A stretch of DNA of 25,593 nt from UMGS1933 sp045593405 (GTDB lineage Bacteria; Bacillota; Clostridia; TANB77; CAG-508): positions 1-25,593 of the forward strand of contig JAZNWN010000035.1 in the NCBI GenBank assembly GCA_045593405.1, written 5' to 3'. Below the pieces are notes generated by a model. That model was not told the origin of the DNA. It ran no database searches and saw only the letters and a list, made by a program, of their open reading frames with translations. This document shows positions 1 to 7,883 of the stretch, piece after piece. Numbering within the stretch: the stretch's first letter is position 1; the number at the start of each line of letters is the position of its first letter. The position numbers were made by a program, and so were the translations under genes.

Positions 1-63
1 GTCGCCCTGGGGTGCGACCCTACAAATTACGCCACAGGTGTCCATCACATAAATTATTATTTA
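1..63. repeat. Right end of MITE-like dispersed repeat
   Basis: Bases 48-63 read CATAAATTATTATTTA, exactly the right terminal repeat of the complete element at 24697-24878. The preceding CCTACAAATTACGCCACAGG stretch is shared, on one strand or the other, with the copies at 5221-5240, 18724-18741 and 24697-24878. The rest of this copy lies outside the window. It ends just before the recG ribosome-binding site. Confidence 0.75.
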
Positions 64-80
64 CTAAACTAGGAGATATA

Positions 81-2129
81 ATGATAGATTTATTAAAAGA
101 TGTAAAATATATAAAAGGTGTAGGACCAGAAAGAGTAAAAAGCCTAAACAAATTAGGAATATATACTTTGGAAGATTTAATAACATATTATCCAAGAACA
201 TATGAAGATAGAAGTAAGATTAAAAAAATAGATGAATTTCAAAATGGAGAAGAAGGTTTAATAGAGGCTATATGTGTATCAAGAATATCTGAAATAAAAA
301 TAAGAAAGAATATGACAATATATAAACTAATAGTAAGGGATGAAACATCAACTTGCGAAATTACCTGGTTTAATATGCCATATTTAAAAACAAAATTTAA
401 ACTTGGTAATAAATATAAATTTTTTGGAAAAGTAAAAAGAAATTTAAGTAAGATAGAAATGAATTCACCAATTTTTGAAGAAGCCGAAAGTTCAAATAAT
501 ACAGGAAAAATAATTCCAATTTATCCAAGTATTTATGAGTTAACACAAAATACACTAAAGAGAATAATGGATAATGGAGTAAAATCTTCATATGGGAATT
601 TAGAAGAAACCTTACCAGAATATTTACTAAAAGAATACAATTTGTTAGACATAAATAATGCAATAAAAAATATTCATTTTCCAGATGGTTTTTCAGAATA
701 TAATAAAGCAAGACAAAGGTTGGTATTTGAAGAATTATTAATAATGCAATTGGCTTTATTAAATTTAAAAAACAGTTATACTGTAGATGCAGAAGGGATT
801 GCTTTTAGTAAAGATGTACATATGTCTGATATTATAAACTCATTGCCTTTTAAACTTACAAATGCACAAACTAGAGTATTAGAAGAAATTGATAATGATA
901 TGGAAAAAATAAAACCAATGAATAGATTATTACAAGGAGATGTAGGGTGTGGAAAGACTGCAGTTTCAATTATAGCAAGCTATAAAGCAGTAAAATCTGG
1001 ATATCAAGTTGCTATAATGGCTCCAACAGCAATACTTGCGAGGCAGCATTTAGATAATTTTAGAAAAATGTTGGAAAAATTTAATATAACATGTGAACTA
1101 TTAGTTAGTGGAATTACTAAAAAACAAAAAGAAGATATATTAGAAAGATTAAAAGAAGGACAAATAGATATATTAATTGGAACACATGCTATTTTAGAAG
1201 ATAATGTTGAGTTTAAAAACTTAGGATTTGTTGTAACAGATGAACAACACAGATTTGGAGTAAGGCAAAGAGCAAAAATAGGAAGTAAAGGAACAAATCC
1301 TGATGTATTAGTTATGACAGCAACACCAATACCAAGAACATTAGCATTAATTTTATATGGAGATTTGGATATATCTATTATAAATGAGTTGCCTCCGAAC
1401 AGGCAAAAAATAGACACATTTGCAGTAACACAAGAAATGGAAGATAGAGTAAATAATTTTATAAAAGCACAGATAAATGAGGGGAGACAAGCATATATTG
1501 TTTGCCCACTAGTAGAAGAAAATGAAGAGATAGAAGCAAAATCAGTTTTAGAGTTGGCTGAAAAATATAAAACAGAAACCTTTAAAGAATATAGAGTGGA
1601 ATATATGCATGGAAAATTAAAGCCATCTGAAAAAGATACTATAATGGAAGAGTTTAAAAATGGTAAAATTGATATCCTGATTTCTACAACAGTAATAGAA
1701 GTTGGAGTAGATGTACCAAATTCAAATATAATAGTTATAGAAAATGCGGAAAGATTTGGTTTAGCAACACTTCATCAATTAAGAGGAAGAGTAGGAAGAG
1801 GGAAATATAAATCATACTGTATTTTAAAATATAAAGGAAAAAGTGATGTTATTAAACAAAGAATGGAAATAATGACAAAAACAAATGATGGATTTGTAGT
1901 ATCTGAAAAAGACTTAGAACTTAGAGGGTCTGGAGAATTTTTTGGAACAAAACAACATGGACTTCCTGAATTTAAAATAGCAAATTTATTTGAAGATATA
2001 GAAACATTAAAATCAGTACAAAGCGTAGCAATAAAAATAATGGAAAAAGATCCAAAACTAGAAAGCGAAAAAAATGCAACACTAAAAGAACAAGTAAACA
2101 GTAAATTTGGAAAAAGGATTGAAATTTAA
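81..2129 (+). CDS. recG: ATP-dependent DNA helicase RecG
   Basis: RecG is a superfamily 2 double-strand DNA translocase that regresses stalled replication forks and remodels Holliday junctions. The 682-residue product has the expected order: an N-terminal wedge/OB region (with the helix-hairpin-helix-like YIKGVGPERV near the start), then Walker A GDVGCGKT near residue 286, the DEQH box near 387, motif III TATPIPRT near 413, and motif VI QLRGRVGRG near 566, followed by the RecG C-terminal region. Length matches the family (about 680). The frame is open upstream to base 12, but that part is repeat sequence; ATG 81 has AGGAG at 71-75 at good spacing and starts at the conserved part of the family. 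No terminator stronger than the short hairpin at 2141-2163 follows it. Confidence 0.97.
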   Translation: MIDLLKDVKYIKGVGPERVKSLNKLGIYTLEDLITYYPRTYEDRSKIKKIDEFQNGEEGLIEAICVSRISEIKIRKNMTIYKLIVRDETSTCEITWFNMPYLKTKFKLGNKYKFFGKVKRNLSKIEMNSPIFEEAESSNNTGKIIPIYPSIYELTQNTLKRIMDNGVKSSYGNLEETLPEYLLKEYNLLDINNAIKNIHFPDGFSEYNKARQRLVFEELLIMQLALLNLKNSYTVDAEGIAFSKDVHMSDIINSLPFKLTNAQTRVLEEIDNDMEKIKPMNRLLQGDVGCGKTAVSIIASYKAVKSGYQVAIMAPTAILARQHLDNFRKMLEKFNITCELLVSGITKKQKEDILERLKEGQIDILIGTHAILEDNVEFKNLGFVVTDEQHRFGVRQRAKIGSKGTNPDVLVMTATPIPRTLALILYGDLDISIINELPPNRQKIDTFAVTQEMEDRVNNFIKAQINEGRQAYIVCPLVEENEEIEAKSVLELAEKYKTETFKEYRVEYMHGKLKPSEKDTIMEEFKNGKIDILISTTVIEVGVDVPNSNIIVIENAERFGLATLHQLRGRVGRGKYKSYCILKYKGKSDVIKQRMEIMTKTNDGFVVSEKDLELRGSGEFFGTKQHGLPEFKIANLFEDIETLKSVQSVAIKIMEKDPKLESEKNATLKEQVNSKFGKRIEI

Positions 2130-2140
2130 TTAATATAATA

Positions 2141-2163
2141 AAAAGGTTGCAAAATGCAACTTT
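2141..2163 (+). terminator. Weak hairpin after recG
   Basis: AAAGGTTGC and GCAACTTT form a short stem with one bulge and a loop of A residues, just after the recG stop. There is only a three-T tract after it, so termination here is a guess. Confidence 0.3.
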
Positions 2164-2166
2164 AGT

Positions 2167-2246
2167 GTAGGGGTCGCACTTTTGGGCGACCCGAAATAAT
2201 TAAATAATAAACATATTTACGGGGCGCCGAGGACTGCGCCCCTACA
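2167..2246. repeat. Paired TGTAGGGG hairpin repeat (80 bp)
   Basis: The element starts TGTAGGGG and ends CCCCTACA, so its ends are inverted repeats. Each half holds its own hairpin: GGGTCGC/GCGACCC on the left and GGGGCGC/GCGCCCC on the right, separated by an AT-rich spacer. Same architecture as 12267-12345 and 18656-18731 but with different stem sequences. Confidence 0.8.
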
Positions 2247-2328
2247 TTTTGAAAATTAATATTTTTTCTATTTACATTTTTATAATTTTATATTAGAATT
2301 TAATTAAATTAAAAAATAGGAGGAGAGC

Positions 2329-2589
2329 ATGAACCAAGTAAAAATAGGAAAAATATATAGACATTTTAAAGGAAACTATTATTTTGTAGAAAATGTAGCA
2401 TTAGACTCAGAAACTAAAGAAAGAGTAGTTATATATAAACCAATATATGAACGTCAAGATTCAAAAATTTGGGTAAGAAGAGAAGAAATGTTTTTAGAAG
2501 AAATAGATGTAACAAGAAAAGACAATATAACTGGGCAAAAATATAGATTCGAACTAGTTGAGGAAATGGAAAAAGATTTTACAAAATAA
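2329..2589 (+). CDS. DUF1653 domain protein
   Basis: An 86-residue protein that is almost entirely a DUF1653 domain. The signature runs from IGKIYRHFKGNYYFVENVA through the ERVVIYKPIYE segment to WVRREEMFLEEI, matching the usual YRHFKG...VVY...W.R...MF pattern of the family. The biochemical role of DUF1653 is unknown; it is a small, probably cytoplasmic beta-rich domain. ATG 2329 has AGGAGG at 2319-2324. A TTTACA at 2271 and TAGAAT at 2294 with 17-bp spacing could be its promoter, placed right after the repeat. The next gene, gpr, starts 53 bases downstream with a hairpin between them, so cotranscription is possible but not shown. Confidence 0.85.
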   Translation: MNQVKIGKIYRHFKGNYYFVENVALDSETKERVVIYKPIYERQDSKIWVRREEMFLEEIDVTRKDNITGQKYRFELVEEMEKDFTK

Positions 2590-2597
2590 AAATGTAT

Positions 2598-2641
2598 AAA
2601 ACCACCTTGGTTTACCAAAAATAGTAAACAGAGGTGGTTTT
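2598..2641 (+). promoter_or_regulatory. Hairpin burying the gpr ribosome-binding site
   Basis: AAAACCACCT (2598-2607) pairs perfectly with AGGTGGTTTT (2632-2641), and GTTTAC (2610-2615) with GTAAAC (2624-2629) inside it. The only Shine-Dalgarno-like sequence for gpr, GAGGTGG (2631-2637), is in the 3' arm. The structure could equally be the terminator of the DUF1653 gene, since it ends in four T. Confidence 0.7.
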
Positions 2642-2642
2642 A

Positions 2643-3578
2643 ATGATTAATTTTAATACAGACTTAGCAGATGAAAGACGTGACATTTATAGAAAAGCAA
2701 ATAAAATAGAAAATGATATCCCTGGAATTGAAACAGAAGAAAGAGATGTAAATGAAGATATAAAAGTTGCAACAGTAAAAATAACAAATGAAGATGGAGC
2801 AAATGCAATAGGAAAGCCTATTGGGACATATACTACAATAGATGTAAAAAAATTGAAATTAGCAGGAGAAGTAGAAATACAAAAAGCATCTGAAGTAGTA
2901 ACAGAAGAGCTTAAAAAAATATTTGAAAAGCATGTACAAGATAGAGAAGACATTTTAGTAGTTGGTTTAGGAAATGCGTATGTAACACCAGACTCTTTAG
3001 GACCAAAAGTAATAAAGGATATAGATGTAACAAGACATTTTTTAAAATACACACCAGAATATATAGATCCAAATACAAGACCAGTAACAGCAATATCTCC
3101 AGGAGTTTTAGGAACAACTGGAATAGAAACATCTGAAATAGTAAAAGGAATAGTAGATAATGTAAAACCTAAATTAGTTATTGTAATTGATAGTTTAGCG
3201 TCAAAAAGTATAGAAAGAATAAGTAGTACAATACAAATAGCAGATACAGGAATTATACCAGGAGCAGGAGTTGGAAATGCAAGAAATGAATTAAGTGAGA
3301 AAACACTTGGGATACCAGTAATTGCAATAGGAGTACCAATGGTAGTAGAGACTGCAACACTTGTAAATGATGCACTGTATCTATTTATAAATAAATTACA
3401 AAATGAAGCAAAATCAAATGATGAGTTAAATGAATTAAAAGAGCAAGATAATTATGACGCAATAAAAGAAGCTTTAAACCCACAAGGGTATAACATGATA
3501 GTAACACCAAAAGAAATAGATGACTTAATAGAAAATATGAAAGATGTAGTAGCAAGAGGAATAAATTATGCATTATAA
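2643..3578 (+). CDS. gpr: Germination protease GPR (zymogen)
   Basis: GPR is the atypical aspartic endopeptidase, made as a zymogen in the forespore, that degrades the small acid-soluble DNA-binding proteins when the spore germinates. The 311-residue protein has the N-terminal NTDLADE stretch resembling the RTDLAxE propeptide region, and the conserved GLGNAYVTPDSLGPK and VIVIDSLASKS motifs. D117 and D183 fit the two catalytic aspartates, which are 66 residues apart in Bacillus GPR as here. I chose ATG 2643 over GTG 2634 because GTG 2634 lies inside the Shine-Dalgarno sequence. The ribosome-binding site sits within a 10-bp stem (see hairpin feature). A good terminator follows at 3685. Its presence is direct evidence for a spore former. 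Confidence 0.95.
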   Translation: MINFNTDLADERRDIYRKANKIENDIPGIETEERDVNEDIKVATVKITNEDGANAIGKPIGTYTTIDVKKLKLAGEVEIQKASEVVTEELKKIFEKHVQDREDILVVGLGNAYVTPDSLGPKVIKDIDVTRHFLKYTPEYIDPNTRPVTAISPGVLGTTGIETSEIVKGIVDNVKPKLVIVIDSLASKSIERISSTIQIADTGIIPGAGVGNARNELSEKTLGIPVIAIGVPMVVETATLVNDALYLFINKLQNEAKSNDELNELKEQDNYDAIKEALNPQGYNMIVTPKEIDDLIENMKDVVARGINYAL

Positions 3579-3590
3579 AAATTAAATATT

Positions 3591-3660
3591 GTATGGGTCG
3601 GCGTCCCTAAGGCGACCCGAAAGAATAAACAAAACTGTAGGGGCGATTTTAATCGCCCGC
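3591..3660. repeat. TGTAGGGG-type repeat after gpr
   Basis: A left half GGGTCGGCGTCCCTAAGGCG with ACCC (imperfect GGTCG..CGACC stem, starting GTATGGG rather than TGTAGGG) is followed by TGTAGGGGCGATTTTAATCG and CCCG. Here the two halves are in the same orientation rather than inverted. Confidence 0.7.
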
Positions 3661-3684
3661 AAAAATAAAATTTAAAATTTTTTT

Positions 3685-3718
3685 AAGCAGATAATTAGTT
3701 GTTAATTATCTGCTTTTG
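3685..3718 (+). terminator. Rho-independent terminator of the gpr region
   Basis: AAGCAGATAATTA (3685-3697) pairs perfectly over 13 bp with TAATTATCTGCTT (3703-3715), loop GTTGT, followed by TTTT. A T-rich run also precedes it, so it might work in both directions. Confidence 0.8.
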
Positions 3719-3757
3719 TGATATATTTTAACAAGATAAATATTGGAGGATAAATAT

Positions 3758-4420
3758 ATGAGTGAAGAAAATAAAAAAACATTAGAAATATATAAAGAAA
3801 AGGCTAATATGTATTTAGCTAATAATGTTGAACATGATAAAATTGATCCAGCTAAAGCTAAACAAAAAAGAGAAAAATTAGAAAGATTAATAAGAGCAAG
3901 TTTTTTAGAATTACCTAAAAAAGCTAAAATTTTTGAAATTGGTTCTGGAGATGGCTTAAATGCAAAATTTATTGAAAGTTTGGGTTTTGATATAACTGCA
4001 AGTGATACTGCGAATGATTTTATAGAAGCTACACAAAAACAAGGAGTAAAAACTATTAAATTTGATGTAATAGAAGATGAATTTCCAGAAAAATATTCTG
4101 CTGTTTTTTGTTGGAGAGTATTTGTTCATTTTACAAAAGAAGATGCATTAAAAGTAATTAAAAAGGTCTATGATAATCTTGAAGATAATGGAATCTTTAT
4201 ATTTAATGCAATTAATCGTGAAATTAAGGATATTGATAATGAATGGATAGACTTTGATGGTGAATACCATATGGGAGCAGAAAGATATTATAGTTATTTT
4301 AGTAAAGAAGATTTAGATAAAATGATTGGGCAAACTAAATTCCAAATAATAGAATTTCACAAAGAAGGCGGAGAAAATAATAATAAATGGTTAGTATATG
4401 TATTAAGCAAAACATGCTAA
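3758..4420 (+). CDS. Class I SAM-dependent methyltransferase
   Basis: A 220-residue Rossmann-fold methyltransferase. Motif I is AKIFEIGSGDGLNAKFIESLG, split here as EIGSGDG plus the following helix; motif II acidic end is ITASDTAND; a FDVIEDEFPEKYSAVFC stretch gives motifs III-IV and LEDNGIFIFNA is motif V. The substrate cannot be told; the HFTKED and GEYHMGAERYYSYF region resembles small-molecule methyltransferases of the UbiE/Methyltransf_25 type. ATG 3758 has GGAGG at 3745-3749. The last 18 bases overlap the convergent TraX gene and there is no terminator between them. Codons end in T more often than in gpr or cdsA, which might mean a different history. Confidence 0.85.
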   Translation: MSEENKKTLEIYKEKANMYLANNVEHDKIDPAKAKQKREKLERLIRASFLELPKKAKIFEIGSGDGLNAKFIESLGFDITASDTANDFIEATQKQGVKTIKFDVIEDEFPEKYSAVFCWRVFVHFTKEDALKVIKKVYDNLEDNGIFIFNAINREIKDIDNEWIDFDGEYHMGAERYYSYFSKEDLDKMIGQTKFQIIEFHKEGGENNNKWLVYVLSKTC

Positions 4421-5089
4421 TAGTGCTAATGCTAATAAATGAGCTGGATAAAAGATGTAAAATAAATATTTTGCATCTTTTCCTTTTTTTCCATTATAAA
4501 ATAAAATAGGTATAATAGAAAAACAAGTAAAATACATAAGTAAAGAATATTTATTACCTAAGAATAAATAAGAAATAGGGATATTATATTTAATAATTGA
4601 CATATAGAATTTGCAAATAACAGCAATAACAAACATAAAAATCATTGATATTTTTTTATTACGTAGTAAGTATAACATAAAAACTATAAAAACACCAAAA
4701 AAACCATAATCAAAACGGCAAATTTCTGCTATTATAGCTAAACCTAAAAAAGAACAAATTCCTACAGACGTACTATATTTATCATAAATTAAAATTGCAA
4801 TCAAACCAAATAATAGAGTGAAAATTACATTAACTGCGAAACTATCAAGAACTACATAGTAAAAAAGCATAAATGGAATTTGTGAAATAATTGCAAATAA
4901 ACTTAAACGAGTTATATATTTTTTAATATTATGAGTATGAATATATCCTTGTACAATTTGGAAGCAAAAAATAGGGAAGCTAAATCTTCCGATACAATTT
5001 AAAAAAGTTGTACTTTCAAAAATAGCATTACTAAAATGATCACAAAACATACATACGCATGCAATAATTTTTAAAACAAAAGAATTCAT
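4403..5089 (-). CDS. TraX family membrane protein
   Basis: A 228-residue polytopic membrane protein. The N-terminal LKIIACVCMFCDHFSNAIF matches the TraX signature (LK.IA...M..DH), and RFSFPIFCFQIVQGY and YITRLSLFAIISQIPFM follow as in the family. About seven to eight hydrophobic helices are visible. In F-like plasmids TraX acetylates pilin; chromosomal Firmicute members have no settled role and there is no conjugation gene nearby, so only the family call is safe. The start is supported by an AGAGGTG ribosome-binding site. Its 3' end overlaps the methyltransferase gene on the other strand by 18 bases. Confidence 0.85.
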   Translation of the reverse strand: MNSFVLKIIACVCMFCDHFSNAIFESTTFLNCIGRFSFPIFCFQIVQGYIHTHNIKKYITRLSLFAIISQIPFMLFYYVVLDSFAVNVIFTLLFGLIAILIYDKYSTSVGICSFLGLAIIAEICRFDYGFFGVFIVFMLYLLRNKKISMIFMFVIAVICKFYMSIIKYNIPISYLFLGNKYSLLMYFTCFSIIPILFYNGKKGKDAKYLFYIFYPAHLLALALLACFA

Positions 5090-5168
5090 ATATTACACCT
5101 CTTACCACTAAAGATTATAATATATGAAATCAAAAAAGAAAAGAAAAAATCAAATAATAATTTAAATA

Positions 5169-5240
5169 TGTAGGGGGGATTTTAATCGCCCATTCTTCGA
5201 AGTGCGGGCGAACAAGTTCGCCCCTACAAATTACGCCACA
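5169..5240. repeat. Paired TGTAGGGG repeat
   Basis: Starts TGTAGGGGGGATTTTAATCG then CCC, continues with an ATTCTTCGAAG tail, a GCGGGCGAACAAGTTCGCCC hairpin (GGGCGAA/TTCGCCC) and ends CCCCTACA plus AATTACGCCACA. The last part is the same flank seen at base 21-37 of the window, linking this repeat to the MITE-like element. Confidence 0.75.
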
Positions 5241-5265
5241 ATCATTTTCATATAAATAAAATAAT

Positions 5266-6120
5266 CTATTTTCTATTAAATAAATTGTTATTTTGTTTCT
5301 TATATAATCTACAAATATCACAATCATGACAAATAGAAACTCTTTTATCAAAAATATTTTCCAAAGTGTTTATAAATTCATCTTCTTTATCAATTAAATG
5401 AATATATAAATTTTTGGGAAGAAGAGTTAGTAAATTGTTTAATGCATAATCATTACTGGAAAAACTAATATCTGATAAATAATGTGCAGTAAATACATTC
5501 TTGTTAATTGGAATAATATTTTTTGCTTTATCTAATAAAATAGATTCATTATTTTTATATATTAAATGAATAATGTCAGAACTACTAGGAGAAGAGATAA
5601 CATATGTTTTTAGCAAATTAACAAATTCTAGATATTCTTTATCAATAACAAATTTATTTACACAAATATCGACAACAGTATCTAAATGTTCAATATATTT
5701 AGATAACCTAAATTTAATAAATCCATTTAAATTTAGGTTTTTATTATTGCTTAAATACTCAAAGAAAGAAGATTGAACTAACCAAAATCTATCTAAAGAA
5801 TCTTCATGATTTAAACTATCTACACATATATTTAAAATTTCTTTTTGCTCAGAAGGGGAAAAGTAAAAATAATCATAAGAAATTAGATTTTTTATAATAA
5901 AATTTTCATATAAATCTAAAACTAGATAAGATAAAATTTTAGATAAAGAAGAGATAAATAACAATAAGTTTTTGCCTCTATAATGAATAATAACATTTTT
6001 AAAGTTTTTAAATTGACGGCACGAAAAATAAGTATTATCAACATTAAAATGATCCAACTCATTTAAGAGATATGATAATATGTGTGAGTCATTAGATTTA
6101 ATGCAAACTGATTTAGGCAA
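5266..6120 (-). CDS. ytxC: YtxC-like sporulation protein
   Basis: A 284-residue protein that I match to the YtxC family (about 280 residues, found in endospore formers, function unknown). Supporting features are the IIHYRGKN segment near residue 45, a long helical stretch with LSYLVLDLYENFIIKNLI, the YFYFSPSEQKEIL motif near residue 85, and the VNKFVIDKEYLEFVNLLKTYV stretch (split here: FVIDKEYLEFVNLLK) in the second half. The C-terminus has three cysteines in CHDCDIC, which could bind a metal. The only in-frame start is TTG at 6120; there is no methionine in the first 100 residues, and GAAGGGA lies just upstream. It follows the GH57 gene on the same strand with a 99-base gap and no terminator, so the two may be cotranscribed. 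Confidence 0.7.
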   Translation of the reverse strand: MPKSVCIKSNDSHILSYLLNELDHFNVDNTYFSCRQFKNFKNVIIHYRGKNLLLFISSLSKILSYLVLDLYENFIIKNLISYDYFYFSPSEQKEILNICVDSLNHEDSLDRFWLVQSSFFEYLSNNKNLNLNGFIKFRLSKYIEHLDTVVDICVNKFVIDKEYLEFVNLLKTYVISSPSSSDIIHLIYKNNESILLDKAKNIIPINKNVFTAHYLSDISFSSNDYALNNLLTLLPKNLYIHLIDKEDEFINTLENIFDKRVSICHDCDICRLYKKQNNNLFNRK

Positions 6121-6219
6121 AAAAAGTCCCTTCTTTCTTAAAATTATATATATATTTTTTACTTTAAATTAATTTATATACATATAATATTAAGAAAAAG
6201 GGAGTTTTGAGAGTGTCCT

Positions 6220-7809
6220 CTAATAATAAATCATATAATCAATAAAAGGGAAAATTGAATCTATTTTTGAAATATATTTTAAAAATTCTTCATCAATATT
6301 ATTAGATTTAATTTGTTCATAAAGTTTAGTAAATCGACCAATATGATCCTTAATTCTTTTTTTTGCATAATCAACCATAGTACCATGAGTTATTATAAAT
6401 AGCCAATCACTACTTTGAGCAAGTAGAAGTTCTCTTGCACATTGATTTAAAGCCTTTTTTAATAAACCTTTTGCATTTGGGAATTCATGTGCAAGTTCTA
6501 CCATTCTGTCTCCAGCAACATGTAAATGTTTATGAGCGTAATCATTAGAATTATTTAACCAAACTTCACTATAACCATTTGCACCCCAACTAGAAATACA
6601 AGGAGCACACATTTGCATTTGTGGATATTTATCAATATATTCACCAGGGGTAATTAGTTTAAAATTACTTTCATCGTAGTAAATCTTCTTAAATAAAACA
6701 TATAAGAAGTCTGGACCTTCATACCACCAATGACCATAAAGCTCTGCATCATAAGGACAAACAATAATAGGAGGAATCTCCATGTAAGATGTAAGCTCAT
6801 TTATTTGTGTAACTCTTGAATCGAAGAAATGACCAGCATGTTTACAAATAGAATCATATGCCCAATCTAAGTTATAATAATCTTTAAATTCTCCTTCTTT
6901 AGATGTAATTCTATGATATTTTATACCAGTATTAACTCTGGCACCATTTTTTGCAATATAAGGTTTAATATAATCATAATCAGCATCATAACCAATATCA
7001 CGATAAAATTCCCTGTAATTAAAATCTCCAGGATATCCACAAACAGAACTCCAGACCTGTTTAGAACTTTCAATATCTCTACCAAAAGCTGCAATTCCAT
7101 TTTCTGTAGAAATAGGAGCAAAAGTTCCATAAATAGGAGCAGGGTTAGCATATAATATTCCATGAGATTCTGTAATAATATATTCTAAGCCAAATTCTTT
7201 TAAGTATTTATCTGCTTGATGTACATAACCACATTCAGGAAGCCAAATGCCACGAGGCTGTTTTCCAAAATATTTTTTATATGTTTCTACACCTATAGCA
7301 ATTTGAGCACGTATAGTGTTTTCATTTACAGAAAGAATAGGAAAATAACCATGTGTGGCACCACAAGTAATAATTTCTAAAACACCAATATCTTGAAAAT
7401 GTTTAAATGCTTCAATAATATTACAAGAATACACATCTTTAAAAATGTGTAAATCATTTGAATATCTATCCAAATAGTAATGAGATAACTTTTCTAATTT
7501 ATCATTATTAGCGTTTCTTATGATTTCTTTTTTACAAAGTTCAATATGTTTTTTTAAGTATTTTATATATCTTTTTTGAAGTAATTTATTATCAAGCATA
7601 GATAATAAAGGAGGAGAAAAATTCATTGTAATTTTAAAATCAACTTTTTCTTCTTCTAATTTTCTGAAATTTAATAAAAGTGGGATATAAGTTTCAGAAA
7701 TGGCTTCAAAAAGCCATTCTTCTTCTAAATAATCTTCACTTTCAGGATGATGTATAAATGGTAAATGAGCATGTAAGATAAAGCTCACATAACCTTTTGT
7801 ATTTTTCAT
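6220..7809 (-). CDS. GH57 1,4-alpha-glucan branching enzyme (DUF1957)
   Basis: A 529-residue family GH57 protein, close in length to the characterised Thermus branching enzyme. Family 57 enzymes cut and transfer alpha-1,4-glucan by a retaining mechanism. Visible motifs: HAHLPF at residues 13-18, the nucleophile region GIWLPECGY with E192, and the acid/base region CPYDAELYGHWW with D354, positions that fit the known catalytic pair (Glu184/Asp353 in the Thermus enzyme as I remember it). The C-terminal DUF1957 helical region contains SSDWLFIITHGTMVDYAKKR. The start has AAAGGAG upstream. It lies 74 bases after the DUF4912 gene with only a repeat between, so the pair likely forms one unit, pointing to glycogen-like or cell-surface glucan metabolism. 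Confidence 0.9.
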   Translation of the reverse strand: MKNTKGYVSFILHAHLPFIHHPESEDYLEEEWLFEAISETYIPLLLNFRKLEEEKVDFKITMNFSPPLLSMLDNKLLQKRYIKYLKKHIELCKKEIIRNANNDKLEKLSHYYLDRYSNDLHIFKDVYSCNIIEAFKHFQDIGVLEIITCGATHGYFPILSVNENTIRAQIAIGVETYKKYFGKQPRGIWLPECGYVHQADKYLKEFGLEYIITESHGILYANPAPIYGTFAPISTENGIAAFGRDIESSKQVWSSVCGYPGDFNYREFYRDIGYDADYDYIKPYIAKNGARVNTGIKYHRITSKEGEFKDYYNLDWAYDSICKHAGHFFDSRVTQINELTSYMEIPPIIVCPYDAELYGHWWYEGPDFLYVLFKKIYYDESNFKLITPGEYIDKYPQMQMCAPCISSWGANGYSEVWLNNSNDYAHKHLHVAGDRMVELAHEFPNAKGLLKKALNQCARELLLAQSSDWLFIITHGTMVDYAKKRIKDHIGRFTKLYEQIKSNNIDEEFLKYISKIDSIFPFIDYMIYY

Positions 7810-7851
7810 TTAAATGTCTCCTTTGTTATTATAAATAATAATTCATATAAA

Positions 7852-7881
7852 TGTAGGGTGCGCCTATAGTGCGCCCCTACA
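7852..7881. repeat. Short TGTAGGG hairpin repeat
   Basis: TGTAGGG(T)GCGC and GCGC(C)CCTACA form one near-perfect stem with the loop CTATAGT. It lies between the GH57 and DUF4912 genes and abuts the DUF4912 stop codon. Confidence 0.75.
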
Positions 7882-7883
7882 TT

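Noticed and set aside
5130..5351. 73-codon minus-strand frame between TraX and ytxC
   Set aside because: It is composed mainly of the TGTAGGGG repeat plus the antisense-offset end of ytxC; no ribosome-binding site and no protein-like pattern.
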